In this document: positions 17,388 through 27,036 of the stretch, one piece after another | Position numbering within the stretch: position 1 is the stretch's first letter | How the letters are laid out: each line of letters begins with the position of its first letter | Origin: Fen-1362 sp049516395 | Lineage (GTDB): Bacteria; Planctomycetota; Phycisphaerae; Sedimentisphaerales; Anaerobacaceae | Assembly: GCA_049516395.1 (NCBI GenBank) | Contig: JBEKTD010000001.1 | Location: forward strand, 248,001 to 312,000 | Length of the DNA stretch: 64,000 nucleotides | Direction: 5' to 3' | Translations under genes and position numbers: made by a program | Notes under the pieces: model-generated | Seen by the model: only the letters and a program-made list of their open reading frames with translations | What the model was told of the DNA's origin: nothing | Databases searched by the model: none

Positions 17388-17933
17388 TCATTGTATGGTT
17401 TGCTGGGTTTCGGGCGGTTTGGGTGATTCGGAGGGATTGGATTTTACCGTCATTGTGTGGGATGGGTCCCTTGTTGGGCCGAAGAAAACAAAGGAAATCA
17501 GCACTAAAGTCGCGCCGGATATAAACAATATATGTCTGCGAGGCCACCGACAGGAAAGGCAAAGCCACGGCGGGGCACCCTGTGTAATTGTGATTTGGTT
17601 TGGTTCTTCGGCCAAAGCGCGCCTCGCGGCCGCGAGTTTGCTGACTGTCGCGCGGGGGTATGCGGTATTTGGCTCGTTGACCTCGATGCCGAGCGTAGCG
17701 GGCGCCAGACGAGCAAGCTCTTTGGGATTGCCTTCAATCTGGGCGAGCAGGGTATCGTAATCGGTGTTGAGAGATTCGAGTTTTTTGAGGTGGTTTTCGG
17801 CCTGGGCGAGCAGGCCTTTGTAGTAATAATATTCGAGCAAATCATCGCACAGCGTCGTCGCCGACAATACGGCCGCACCGACGCCGAAGAAAATTACGAA
17901 CGCTATTATTCGAATAGTTCTTTCGTTTAACAT
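17388..17933 (-). CDS. FtsB/DivIC-like membrane protein downstream of eno
   Basis: The 181-residue protein has an N-terminal helix (IRIIAFVIFFGVGAAVLSA), then a coiled-coil-like stretch (LLAQAENHLKKLESLNTDYD) and the phrase NPKELARLAPATLGI. That last phrase resembles the segment after the coiled coil in FtsB/DivIC septum proteins. A second helix (ILFISGATLVLISFVFF) near residue 140 and a Pro/Ser-rich tail are not usual for FtsB. The eno-ftsB order is common in bacteria and supports the call. The start sits just after the eno terminator. Assignment to division is inference. Confidence 0.65.
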   Translation of the reverse strand: MLNERTIRIIAFVIFFGVGAAVLSATTLCDDLLEYYYYKGLLAQAENHLKKLESLNTDYDTLLAQIEGNPKELARLAPATLGIEVNEPNTAYPRATVSKLAAARRALAEEPNQITITQGAPPWLCLSCRWPRRHILFISGATLVLISFVFFGPTRDPSHTMTVKSNPSESPKPPETQQTIQ

Positions 17934-17936
17934 AAC

Positions 17937-17990
17937 AATAAAAAAAGGCAGGTGCTACACAACCTTTACCGGTTCGCAACACCTGCCTTT
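17937..17990 (-). terminator. Terminator of eno, immediately before the FtsB-like gene
   Basis: AAAGGCAGGTG (17944-17954) pairs perfectly with CACCTGCCTTT (17980-17990). On the minus strand the stem is followed by a run of seven T residues. The next minus-strand ATG (17933) comes right after, so it may act as an attenuator. Confidence 0.85.
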
Positions 17991-18007
17991 ATTTTTCGGA
18001 ATTTCGG

Positions 18008-19291
<1,284 letters not shown>

Positions 19292-19352
19292 TGTATTTCC
19301 TTTCTTTGAGCAAATTGTTGCTTCTCACGTTTAGCCGTTCGCAAAGCTCACA

Positions 19353-19381
19353 AAATTACCCATTTTAAGCCGTTTCGTCAA
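19353..19381 (-). promoter_or_regulatory. Probable eno promoter
   Basis: Read on the minus strand: TTGACG (19381-19376), a 17-base spacer, and TAATTT (19358-19353). It lies about 60 bases before the eno start, back to back with the promoter of the transporter gene. Confidence 0.55.
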
Positions 19382-19416
19382 TAGCAATCCGTCATCCAAA
19401 GACCATCTAAAAATGG

Positions 19417-19445
19417 TTGCATTAGGATTCTGCCCCCGTTAGTAT
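19417..19445 (+). promoter_or_regulatory. Probable promoter of the disaccharide utilisation operon
   Basis: TTGCAT (19417-19422), a 17-base spacer and TAGTAT (19440-19445). It lies about 60 bases upstream of the preferred start of the first GPH transporter. Confidence 0.55.
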
Positions 19446-19503
19446 TATGCCCCAAATATGCGCCTTGGCAGTTGAACCAGACGGTTTAATGAGAGAGGAA
19501 CTT

Positions 19504-20958
19504 ATGAGCAACGAAACAGATAAACTACCGTTAAGAGAGAAGGTGGGTTATGGATTCGGCGATCTGGCTTCGGTTTTGTTCTGGCAGTGTATCGTCGGAA
19601 ATCTGATGCTCTTTTATACTGATGTTTTCAAAATTGCTGCTGATCCAAAGAGAGCGGCGGCAGTTGCCGGCTTGATGATTGGTTTGGCAACGATTTTTGA
19701 TGGTATTATTGACCCGATTATCGGGATGATAGCCGACCGAACTGATACTCGATGGGGAAAGTTCAGGCCGTATTTAATCTGGATGTCTGTACCGTTGATG
19801 GTTTCTGCGTTAATGACCTTTTCGGTGCCTGGTTTTAGTCCAACAGTAAAACTTGTTTATGCTTATGTTTCTCTTTTTCTTTTCAGGGCCTGCTATGCTG
19901 CTATTAACATTCCGTATTCTTCACTGCTTGGAGTTTTAAGTCCTGATTCCAAGGAGAGAACCAGCGCATCATCTTTTAAATTTGCGTTTGCTTATACGGC
20001 CGGATTCATAGTTACATTAACATCATTAATTTTAGCCAAACATCTCGGAAATGGAAAAGATTCAACGGATCCGAAAGGATGGACTTACACGATTTTTATA
20101 TATGGCTGTGTTGCGGTTGTTTTCTTTACTTTGACATTCTTACTGACTAGAGAAAGAGTGAAACCTCAAAAAAGCCAGAAAACGACTGTGGGAAAAGATT
20201 TATTGGATTTAGTTACCAATGTCCCCTGGATAATCCTCTTATTTGCAACTCTTTCTATGATATTGTTCGTTTCAACAAGAATGGGAGTAACCAATTATTA
20301 TTTCAAATATTATATCACAGAAAACGGCACCGTTTCTGTCCCATTAAACCTGTTGTTCTGGAAATTTAACCTTGGATTTGAGGAGATAGTTTCCGCGTTT
20401 GGCGCTATAGGGCAGTTATGTGCGATTTTAGGCACACTTATGGTTCCAATCCTGGTTCATGCTATTGGCAAGAAGAACGCGTTTTTTACCATATTTGGTG
20501 TTGCCATTATATCCACGGCTGCGTTTTATTTCTTAAAACCTGGTAATATGTTTTTGATTTTTGCATTGCAGATTGTTGGATCTTTAACCGGAGGGCCGCT
20601 GTCACCTGTTATCTGGGCGATGTATGCAGATACCGCGGATTATTCGGAGTGGAAGCGAGGCAGAAGGGCGACCGGCCTGGTATTTTCAGCTTCGGCAATG
20701 TCACAAAAGATTGGTTGGGCGCTTGGCGCTACATTAACGGGGATATTGCTTTCATCTTACAGTTTTGTGCCAAATCAGATGCAGTCGCCCGAGGCAAATA
20801 AAGGGATAGTTATGCTTATGAGCACTATACCGGCAGCTTTCGGTATTCTTTCTGTTGTTTTGATATTCTTTTACGTTCTCGATGACAAGATGATGAAGAC
20901 AATTAAGACCGACCTTGAGGAAAGGCGCAAGGCAAGCGGCCAAGCCGCGACAGCATAA
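19504..20958 (+). CDS. GPH-family sugar:cation symporter 1
   Basis: The 484-residue, 12-helix transporter begins MSNETDKLPLREKVGYGFGD, the typical opening of glycoside-pentoside-hexuronide symporters, with DGIIDPIIGMIADRTDTRWGKFRPY and YADTADYSEWKRGRRATG further on. The start at 19504 follows GAGAGGA; in-frame starts 19 and 5 codons earlier are less likely. It should import a disaccharide or oligosaccharide. It heads the operon with GH130 and GH94 phosphorylases. Its sequence is visibly more AT-rich than the GH genes. Confidence 0.9.
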   Translation: MSNETDKLPLREKVGYGFGDLASVLFWQCIVGNLMLFYTDVFKIAADPKRAAAVAGLMIGLATIFDGIIDPIIGMIADRTDTRWGKFRPYLIWMSVPLMVSALMTFSVPGFSPTVKLVYAYVSLFLFRACYAAINIPYSSLLGVLSPDSKERTSASSFKFAFAYTAGFIVTLTSLILAKHLGNGKDSTDPKGWTYTIFIYGCVAVVFFTLTFLLTRERVKPQKSQKTTVGKDLLDLVTNVPWIILLFATLSMILFVSTRMGVTNYYFKYYITENGTVSVPLNLLFWKFNLGFEEIVSAFGAIGQLCAILGTLMVPILVHAIGKKNAFFTIFGVAIISTAAFYFLKPGNMFLIFALQIVGSLTGGPLSPVIWAMYADTADYSEWKRGRRATGLVFSASAMSQKIGWALGATLTGILLSSYSFVPNQMQSPEANKGIVMLMSTIPAAFGILSVVLIFFYVLDDKMMKTIKTDLEERRKASGQAATA

Positions 20959-20995
20959 CGGTTTTTTAAAATTCAACTATGAAAAAGGGTGAAAA

Positions 20996-21994
20996 ATGAA
21001 AAAGAGCAAGGCAATTATCGGCGGCGAACCGCTGCCAAACATACCGTGGGAAGACAAACCGAAGGGCTGTATCGATGTCGTCTGGAGATACAGCGGTAAC
21101 CCGGTTATTGACTGGAACCCGATACCAAAGGCGGCGAGGATTTTCAACAGCGCCGTTTTGCCGTATAAAGGCGAATTCGTCGGGGTTTTCAGGGCAGACC
21201 AGAGAAACGGACGCGCGACGCTGTTTTTCGGAAGAGGTAAAGACGGCCTGAAATGGAAAATCGGGCCTGACCCCATTAACTGGGTTGACGAAAAAGGGAA
21301 ACCGAACCCAATCAGTTACGGCTATGACCCGAGATTCTTAAAGCTTGACGATGCCTACTATATTGTATGGTGCGACGATATGCACGGGGCGTCAATCGGC
21401 TTGGGCAGGACCACGGATTTCAAGACATTTATCCGTATGCCTAATCCTCTTATGCCCTTTAACAGAAACGGCGTTCTTTTCCCAAGAAAAGTTAACGGCA
21501 AGTATATCTTGTTGAGCAGGCCCAGCGACAGCGCGCATACGCCTTTCGGCGATATCTATCTGAGCGAAAGCCCGGACCTGATTTACTGGGGCAATCACAA
21601 ACACGTTATGAGCAGGGGCGGAAGCGGCTGGTGGCAGGGCACAAAAATCGGCGCAGGCCCGACTCCGATTGAGACAACCGAAGGTTGGCTGCTGCTCTAC
21701 CACGGCGTATCGTTTACCTGCAATGGCTTCGTTTACAGCTTCGGTGCGGTGATACTCGATATCGATAAACCATGGAAGGTGCTGTACAGGACACGCGATT
21801 ATCTGCTCACGCCGGAAAAATTGTATGAGGTAACCGGCTTTGTGCCGAACGTTACGTTCCCCTGCGCCAACATTTACGACGCCGAGACAGGCAGAATCGC
21901 CATTTATTACGGCGCCGCCGATACCTGTACTGCCTTGGCGTTCGCGCAGGTCGATGAGTTAATCGATTATATTAAGAATAACTCGGAAGTTTAA
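20996..21994 (+). CDS. GH130 beta-mannoside phosphorylase
   Basis: A 332-residue cytoplasmic protein, the standard GH130 length and five-bladed propeller pattern. RYSGNPVIDWNPIP, IFNSAVLPYKGEFVGVFRAD, SYGYDPRFLKLDD (conserved Asp region) and the closing IYYGAADTCTALA are family hallmarks. GH130 enzymes split beta-mannosides (mannosyl-glucose or beta-1,4-mannooligosaccharides) with phosphate, giving mannose 1-phosphate. The IFNSAV version suggests the mannooligosaccharide subgroup, from memory. It follows the symporter by 37 bases and fits a mannan-derived diet. Confidence 0.92.
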   Translation: MKKSKAIIGGEPLPNIPWEDKPKGCIDVVWRYSGNPVIDWNPIPKAARIFNSAVLPYKGEFVGVFRADQRNGRATLFFGRGKDGLKWKIGPDPINWVDEKGKPNPISYGYDPRFLKLDDAYYIVWCDDMHGASIGLGRTTDFKTFIRMPNPLMPFNRNGVLFPRKVNGKYILLSRPSDSAHTPFGDIYLSESPDLIYWGNHKHVMSRGGSGWWQGTKIGAGPTPIETTEGWLLLYHGVSFTCNGFVYSFGAVILDIDKPWKVLYRTRDYLLTPEKLYEVTGFVPNVTFPCANIYDAETGRIAIYYGAADTCTALAFAQVDELIDYIKNNSEV

Positions 21995-22036
21995 TCGTAT
22001 CAGAATAAGCCAATAACTTATTGAGAAGGAGCTGAA

Positions 22037-23497
22037 ATGGCACAGGAAATAGGCGCAACCAATACCGGCAAGTTAGTGCGCGACCGCCTGCCGATTCTTA
22101 CAAAGGTATGTTATGGTTTCGGAACTGCACTGGATATGTGGGGCATCTGGCTTTATTTCAGCGTTGCCTTTGCAGTGTTTAATATTTATCTGGGCGTTTC
22201 TCCTGTTCTTGTAGGTTTTGCATTATTTTTTATTCGCTTTTATGACGCGTTTACCGACCCGTTTATGGGCTGGATATCAGACAACCTCCGGACAAAATAC
22301 GGTCGCAGACGTCCATTCATTCTGATTTTCGGTGTTTTGTGCGGACTGGGGCTGCCCATAATGTTTCTTGTTTCGCCTACATGGTCGGACAAGACATTTC
22401 TTGGATTATCGGCTGTTTTCTGGTATATGATTGTTTCAAATATGATTTACATCCCCATCTTCAGCGCCTACACCGTTCCATTTAACAGTTTGGCTAATGA
22501 ATTAAGTCCTGACTACGAGGAACGCACCTCGATAATGACCTATAGAAGCGTGCTTCAGAAGATATTCGAAGTAGGCAATTTTTATGCGCTGCGGTTTACA
22601 AATCTGGCGTGGTTTCTTATCCCGGGGACAGGCAAACAGAATATCCTTATGGGATTGCGCGTATATTCCTGTATCCTCGGTGTTGTGATGGCAATCTTTG
22701 CCATAATAATCTTCTTCAGAGTTAAAGAACGTTATTATGAAAATATCGTGGTGAAAAAACAGCAGGAGCATGTCTCTCTTAAAAGCGCCCTTTATGAAAC
22801 GCTTACCTGCCGGCCATTTTTGTTTATGCTGCTGGTTGGTGCTTGTTTTAACTTAGGCACGAGTATGTTAGGCACGCTGGGCTATTACGCGACGGTCTAT
22901 TATGTCTGCGGCGGTAATCAGGCACTCGGCAATGACTGGAATTTCTGGATGGGTATGGCGTTTATGTTCGGAGGACTAATTGGCGCCCCGATTCTTAACA
23001 GGGTAGCATATTTTGTTGGTAAACGTAATGCTCTGATTGTCAACGCCTTTATCGGCATAATTGCTTACGCAAGCTCATGGTATCTTTACAACCCTCATAT
23101 TCAGTGGATGCAAACAATCGCCTCTGGTCTTATGGGGCTTACCGCGTCGGGCCTTTGGATGCTGTATGGTTCAATCTGCGCTGATGTTATTGATTACGAT
23201 GAGCTTAATACCGGCAAACGGCGCGAGGGCTCTTTTACTTCCTGCGGAACATATATCATCAAACTGGGTAATTCGTTAGGAATATTATTTTCAGGAGTAG
23301 TCCTTTCCTGGATAGGTTATGATTCCAAATTGGCTGCACAGACGCCCCATACAGTTTTTTGGATTCGCATAATGCTTATGGCTTTGCCGCTTGTCGGGAT
23401 GGCTCTGGTGATAGCATTTATTTTACAGGTGCCGCTTACAAAGAAGATTTGCGAGGAAATCAGGATTAAACTCGAAGCACGCCGGGGCCAGGTATAA
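22037..23497 (+). CDS. GPH-family sugar:cation symporter 2
   Basis: The 486-residue, 12-helix transporter has RLPILTKVCYGFGTALDMWG, FYDAFTDPFMGWISDNLRTKYGRRRPF and SICADVIDYDELNTGKRREG, all typical of the GPH family. It differs clearly from the first GPH transporter of the operon, so the two probably bring in different disaccharides, for example a mannobiose-type and a cellobiose-type sugar. A GAGAAGGAG site precedes it. A terminator follows 27 bases after the stop. Confidence 0.9.
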   Translation: MAQEIGATNTGKLVRDRLPILTKVCYGFGTALDMWGIWLYFSVAFAVFNIYLGVSPVLVGFALFFIRFYDAFTDPFMGWISDNLRTKYGRRRPFILIFGVLCGLGLPIMFLVSPTWSDKTFLGLSAVFWYMIVSNMIYIPIFSAYTVPFNSLANELSPDYEERTSIMTYRSVLQKIFEVGNFYALRFTNLAWFLIPGTGKQNILMGLRVYSCILGVVMAIFAIIIFFRVKERYYENIVVKKQQEHVSLKSALYETLTCRPFLFMLLVGACFNLGTSMLGTLGYYATVYYVCGGNQALGNDWNFWMGMAFMFGGLIGAPILNRVAYFVGKRNALIVNAFIGIIAYASSWYLYNPHIQWMQTIASGLMGLTASGLWMLYGSICADVIDYDELNTGKRREGSFTSCGTYIIKLGNSLGILFSGVVLSWIGYDSKLAAQTPHTVFWIRIMLMALPLVGMALVIAFILQVPLTKKICEEIRIKLEARRGQV

Positions 23498-23524
23498 CGG
23501 CTTTTGCGGATTTTACACAAGCAA

Positions 23525-23565
23525 AAAGGCCGTGGTTTATTTCAATCCGCGGCCTTTGTTTTTTT
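23525..23565 (+). terminator. Intrinsic terminator between GPH transporter and GH94
   Basis: AAAGGCCGTGG (23525-23535) pairs with CCGCGGCCTTT (23547-23557) over 11 pairs with one G-U, and is followed by seven T residues. Confidence 0.85.
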
Positions 23566-23582
23566 ATAAATATCGGTATAAT
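23555..23582 (+). promoter_or_regulatory. Possible promoter for the GH94 gene
   Basis: A perfect TATAAT (23577-23582) lies 57 bases before the GH94 start. The -35 match (TTTGTT at 23555) is weak and overlaps the terminator tail. Confidence 0.4.
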
Positions 23583-23638
23583 TTGCGGGACGTTAAATTG
23601 TTATTAACCTGTTCGGATTTTGATGGAGAGGTGCAAAG

Positions 23639-26011
23639 ATGAGGTTCGGATACTTTGACGACAAAGCCAAGGAATATGTAATCGAAAGACCTGATACGCC
23701 GCGGTCGTGGGCGAATTATCTCGGCTCGACGGAATACGGCGCAATCATAACCAATAACGCGGGTGGCTACAGCTTTTATATGTCCGCAGCACAGGGCCGG
23801 CTGACGCGGCTGCGTTTCGATGATGTCCCTATTGACCAGCCGGGAAGATACATTTACGTCCGCGACAAACAGTCGGGCGACTACTGGTCAAACGCATGGC
23901 AGCCCGTGGGTAAACCTCTCGACCAGTATAAAACCACCTGCAGGCACGGTACCGCTTACACGATTATCAATTCGCAGTATTCAAAGATTGAAACGGAAAC
24001 CACCTATTTCGTTCCGCTCGGCAAACATTTCGAGTGCTGGCTTTTGAAGGTCACAAATAAAGATGCCGTAAAAAGAAGCTTGAGCTTATTCTCCTTCGTC
24101 GAATATCCGTATACTTGGCAGTGTTTCCACGACTTTTTAAACCAGCAATACTCGCACGGCATAGTGAAAATGGATTTCGTTGACGGCATCATCGATTACG
24201 GCAGTTCCGTCGGAATAAGCGGCAATGATAACAGGTCGTTTATGGCGTTTCTTGGCGGTGATATTGTTGGTTTCGATACCGACCGTGACATATTCGTTAC
24301 GCCATATCGCAACTACTCAAATCCTATGGTTGTCGAAAAAGGCAAATGCACTGGCTCAAAGGCCTTTGGCGACGACGGCTGCGGCTCAATCCAGATAGAC
24401 GTTGAACTCGAGGCCGGAGAGACAAAAGAGCTTGTCGTCCTGTTGGGACGCGGCAAAGCGGCCATCGAGGGCAAAAAAACCGTCAAACAGTTCGGCGATA
24501 TTGCCAAAGTCAAAGAAGAATTTGAAAAGCTTAAAAAATACTGGCACAGTCGTATAACGGGATTGAGCGTTTGTTCGCCGGATGCCCAGTTCAACAGTAT
24601 GATGAATATGTGGAGTCCGTTTAACTGCCTGATTACTTATGCCTGGTCTCGTATGGCCAGCTTAATCTACAGCGGCGAACGTGATGGGCTTGGCTATCGT
24701 GATACCGTCCAGGATTTTATGGGCGTAATGCAAATCATTCCCGATGAGGCGAAAAAACGCCTTGAGCTTATGATTACCGGCCAGGGTTCCACCGGTGGCG
24801 CGATGTCAATTGTTATGGCCTTTACGCATAAGCCCGGCAAAGAAAAACTGCCCAGGGAAGACGAATATCGCTCCGATGACTGCCTGTGGCTTTTCAACGC
24901 GATTCCAACATACGTCAAGGAAACGGGCGATATCGACTTTTATAACAAGGTTCTGCCGTACGCAGACAAGGGCAAGGCGACCGTGCTTGGTCATCTCCGC
25001 AGGGCGATTGAATTCAATCTTAAACACACAGGCAAACACGGTTTACCCAGCGGCCTTTTCGCCGATTGGAACGACTGCCTGCGTTTAGGCACTAAGGGGA
25101 CATCGGTATTCGTTGCCCTGCAGGTGCGTTATGCTCTTTTAACTTATATCGAGATTTGCGGGATGTTCGGCAAACAAGCCGAAATTAAATGGGCGAAAAA
25201 GCAGCTCGAAAAAATCGACGCCAAACTCGATAAATTCGGCTGGGACGGCAAATGGTACGTCCGTGCCTACAAGGAAACCGGCGAGAAAATCGGCTCGCAC
25301 GAAAACAAGCAGGGTTCGATTTATCTCAATACGCAGTCCTGGGGTATTATCAGCGGCCACGCGGACAAATATAAAGGCCGGGCCGAACAGGCGATGCAGT
25401 CCGTAAATGAAAAACTTGCCACCGATTATGGCCTTATGCTCTGTGCGCCGCCTTACGAAAATATCCCCTGCGCGGAAGTCCGCTCGGTTGTGTTCAATAA
25501 GGGCGTCAAGGAAAACTGCGGCATTTTCAACCACACGCAGGGCTGGGCGGTTATGGCGGAAACTATGCTTGGCCACGGTGACAAGGCATTCAAATATTTC
25601 CGCAGCTCTATGCCGGCGTCGTTTAACGATAAGGCCGAGATACGCGGCAGTGAGCCATACGTTTATTCGCAATATACCCACAGCGTTTTCAGTCCGCGTT
25701 ATGGCGCATCGCGTGTTCCCTGGCTGACCGGCGCCGCCTCCTGGGCGTATTATGCGGCAACGCAGTATGTCCTCGGCATCCGGCCCGATTATAAAGGTCT
25801 TCTCATTGACCCCTGCATCCCTGCTGACTGGAAGGAATTTGCCGCTGTTCGCCGATTCCGTAACAAGATGCTTAATATCAAGGTCATAAATCCCAATGGC
25901 GTGGAAAAAGGCGTTAAGAAAATTACCCTCAACGGCCAGATAATCGAAGGCAACCTGATTGGCGTTTCCAAAATGAAAAAAGAAAACGAAGTTGTCGTCG
26001 AGATGGGGTAG
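23639..26011 (+). CDS. GH94 cellobiose phosphorylase
   Basis: The 790-residue protein matches cellobiose phosphorylase from end to end. It starts MRFGYFDDKAKEYVIERPDTP, contains YVRDKQSGDYWS and the catalytic Asp motif LFADWNDCLRLG near residue 476, and ends with the C-terminal jelly roll. The enzyme converts cellobiose plus phosphate to glucose 1-phosphate and glucose in the cytoplasm. The start has GGAGAGG upstream. Cellobiose would come from the secreted GH5 enzymes and enter through the GPH symporters. A laminaribiose or chitobiose relative is less likely given the N-terminus. Confidence 0.94.
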   Translation: MRFGYFDDKAKEYVIERPDTPRSWANYLGSTEYGAIITNNAGGYSFYMSAAQGRLTRLRFDDVPIDQPGRYIYVRDKQSGDYWSNAWQPVGKPLDQYKTTCRHGTAYTIINSQYSKIETETTYFVPLGKHFECWLLKVTNKDAVKRSLSLFSFVEYPYTWQCFHDFLNQQYSHGIVKMDFVDGIIDYGSSVGISGNDNRSFMAFLGGDIVGFDTDRDIFVTPYRNYSNPMVVEKGKCTGSKAFGDDGCGSIQIDVELEAGETKELVVLLGRGKAAIEGKKTVKQFGDIAKVKEEFEKLKKYWHSRITGLSVCSPDAQFNSMMNMWSPFNCLITYAWSRMASLIYSGERDGLGYRDTVQDFMGVMQIIPDEAKKRLELMITGQGSTGGAMSIVMAFTHKPGKEKLPREDEYRSDDCLWLFNAIPTYVKETGDIDFYNKVLPYADKGKATVLGHLRRAIEFNLKHTGKHGLPSGLFADWNDCLRLGTKGTSVFVALQVRYALLTYIEICGMFGKQAEIKWAKKQLEKIDAKLDKFGWDGKWYVRAYKETGEKIGSHENKQGSIYLNTQSWGIISGHADKYKGRAEQAMQSVNEKLATDYGLMLCAPPYENIPCAEVRSVVFNKGVKENCGIFNHTQGWAVMAETMLGHGDKAFKYFRSSMPASFNDKAEIRGSEPYVYSQYTHSVFSPRYGASRVPWLTGAASWAYYAATQYVLGIRPDYKGLLIDPCIPADWKEFAAVRRFRNKMLNIKVINPNGVEKGVKKITLNGQIIEGNLIGVSKMKKENEVVVEMG

Positions 26012-26016
26012 AAAAA

Positions 26017-27021
26017 ATGAAGGTCCTATTCATCGGTGGAACCGGGATAATAAGCACAGGCGTTACGCAGTTGGCGGCCGATAGGGGAATAGACCTGTAT
26101 CTGCTCAACCGCGGGCAGAGTAAAAAACTCGTTCCCAACAACGTCAAGGTCATCAAGGGCGACATCAGGGACAGGATTTCCGCAAGCAAGCTGCTGAAAC
26201 TGCACGATTTCGACGTCGTTGTTAACTGGGTGGCGTACATTCCGACGCACGTTGAGGCCGACATTGAATTTTTCAGGGGCAAAGTCGGCCAATACATATT
26301 TATCAGCTCCGCATCGGCCTATCAAAAGCCGGCGACTCACTGGCTCATCACTGAATCGACGCCGTTGGCCAATCCCTACTGGCAATACTCGCGGGACAAA
26401 ATCGCCTGCGAAGACCGGCTGATGGCTGAATATCGCGACAATGGTTTTCCCGTTACAATTGTCCGGCCGTCACTGACATACGGTGTTACGATGATACCCG
26501 CGGCGATTAACAGTTGGCAAAAGCCCTGGACGATTGTTGACCGGATGCGCAAGGGCAAAAAAGTAATCATCCACGGCGACGGTCTGACTCTCTGGACGAT
26601 GACGCACAACACCGATTTTGCCAAAGGTTTCCTCGGGCTTATGGGCAACGTTCAATCAATCGGCCACGCCGTTCACATTACATCAGATGAGGTTCTTACC
26701 TGGAATCAGATATACCAAGCGATAGCCGATGCCGCGGGCGTAAAGCATAACCCTGTTTATATCCCCTCTGATTTTATCGCCAAAATCGACCCCGAGCACA
26801 CAGGCACGCTTTTGGGCGACAAATCCTGCTGTGCCGTTTTCGACAACACCAAAATAAAACGTCTTGTTCCTGATTTTGTCGCCACGGTTCCTTTTGCCCA
26901 GGGCGTTCAGCGTTCAGTTGAGTGGTTCGAGGCCGACGAGGAACGATGCGTGGTGGATGATGATTACAACAAGTTTATGGACCGCACCATTGCTGCCTAC
27001 GAAAAGGCGATGCCCAAATAG
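26017..27021 (+). CDS. NAD-dependent epimerase/dehydratase (extended SDR)
   Basis: The 334-residue Rossmann protein begins MKVLFIGGTGIIS, with an NAD-binding G-x-x-G-x-x-S variant. It has SSASAY and YSRDKIACE, supplying the Ser and the Tyr-x-x-x-Lys catalytic pair of extended SDR enzymes, and WTMTHNTDFAKGF near residue 195. It may act on a nucleotide sugar or on a sugar from the phosphorylase pathway. The substrate cannot be named. It starts 5 bases after GH94 and is presumably co-transcribed. Confidence 0.82.
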   Translation: MKVLFIGGTGIISTGVTQLAADRGIDLYLLNRGQSKKLVPNNVKVIKGDIRDRISASKLLKLHDFDVVVNWVAYIPTHVEADIEFFRGKVGQYIFISSASAYQKPATHWLITESTPLANPYWQYSRDKIACEDRLMAEYRDNGFPVTIVRPSLTYGVTMIPAAINSWQKPWTIVDRMRKGKKVIIHGDGLTLWTMTHNTDFAKGFLGLMGNVQSIGHAVHITSDEVLTWNQIYQAIADAAGVKHNPVYIPSDFIAKIDPEHTGTLLGDKSCCAVFDNTKIKRLVPDFVATVPFAQGVQRSVEWFEADEERCVVDDDYNKFMDRTIAAYEKAMPK

Positions 27022-27036
27022 CCGTTTTTGCGTGAA

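Noticed and set aside
17386..17933. Possible frameshifted kinase domain after KdpD
   Set aside because: Forward frames here show no H-box, N-box or G-box motifs, while the minus strand holds a coherent two-helix protein.
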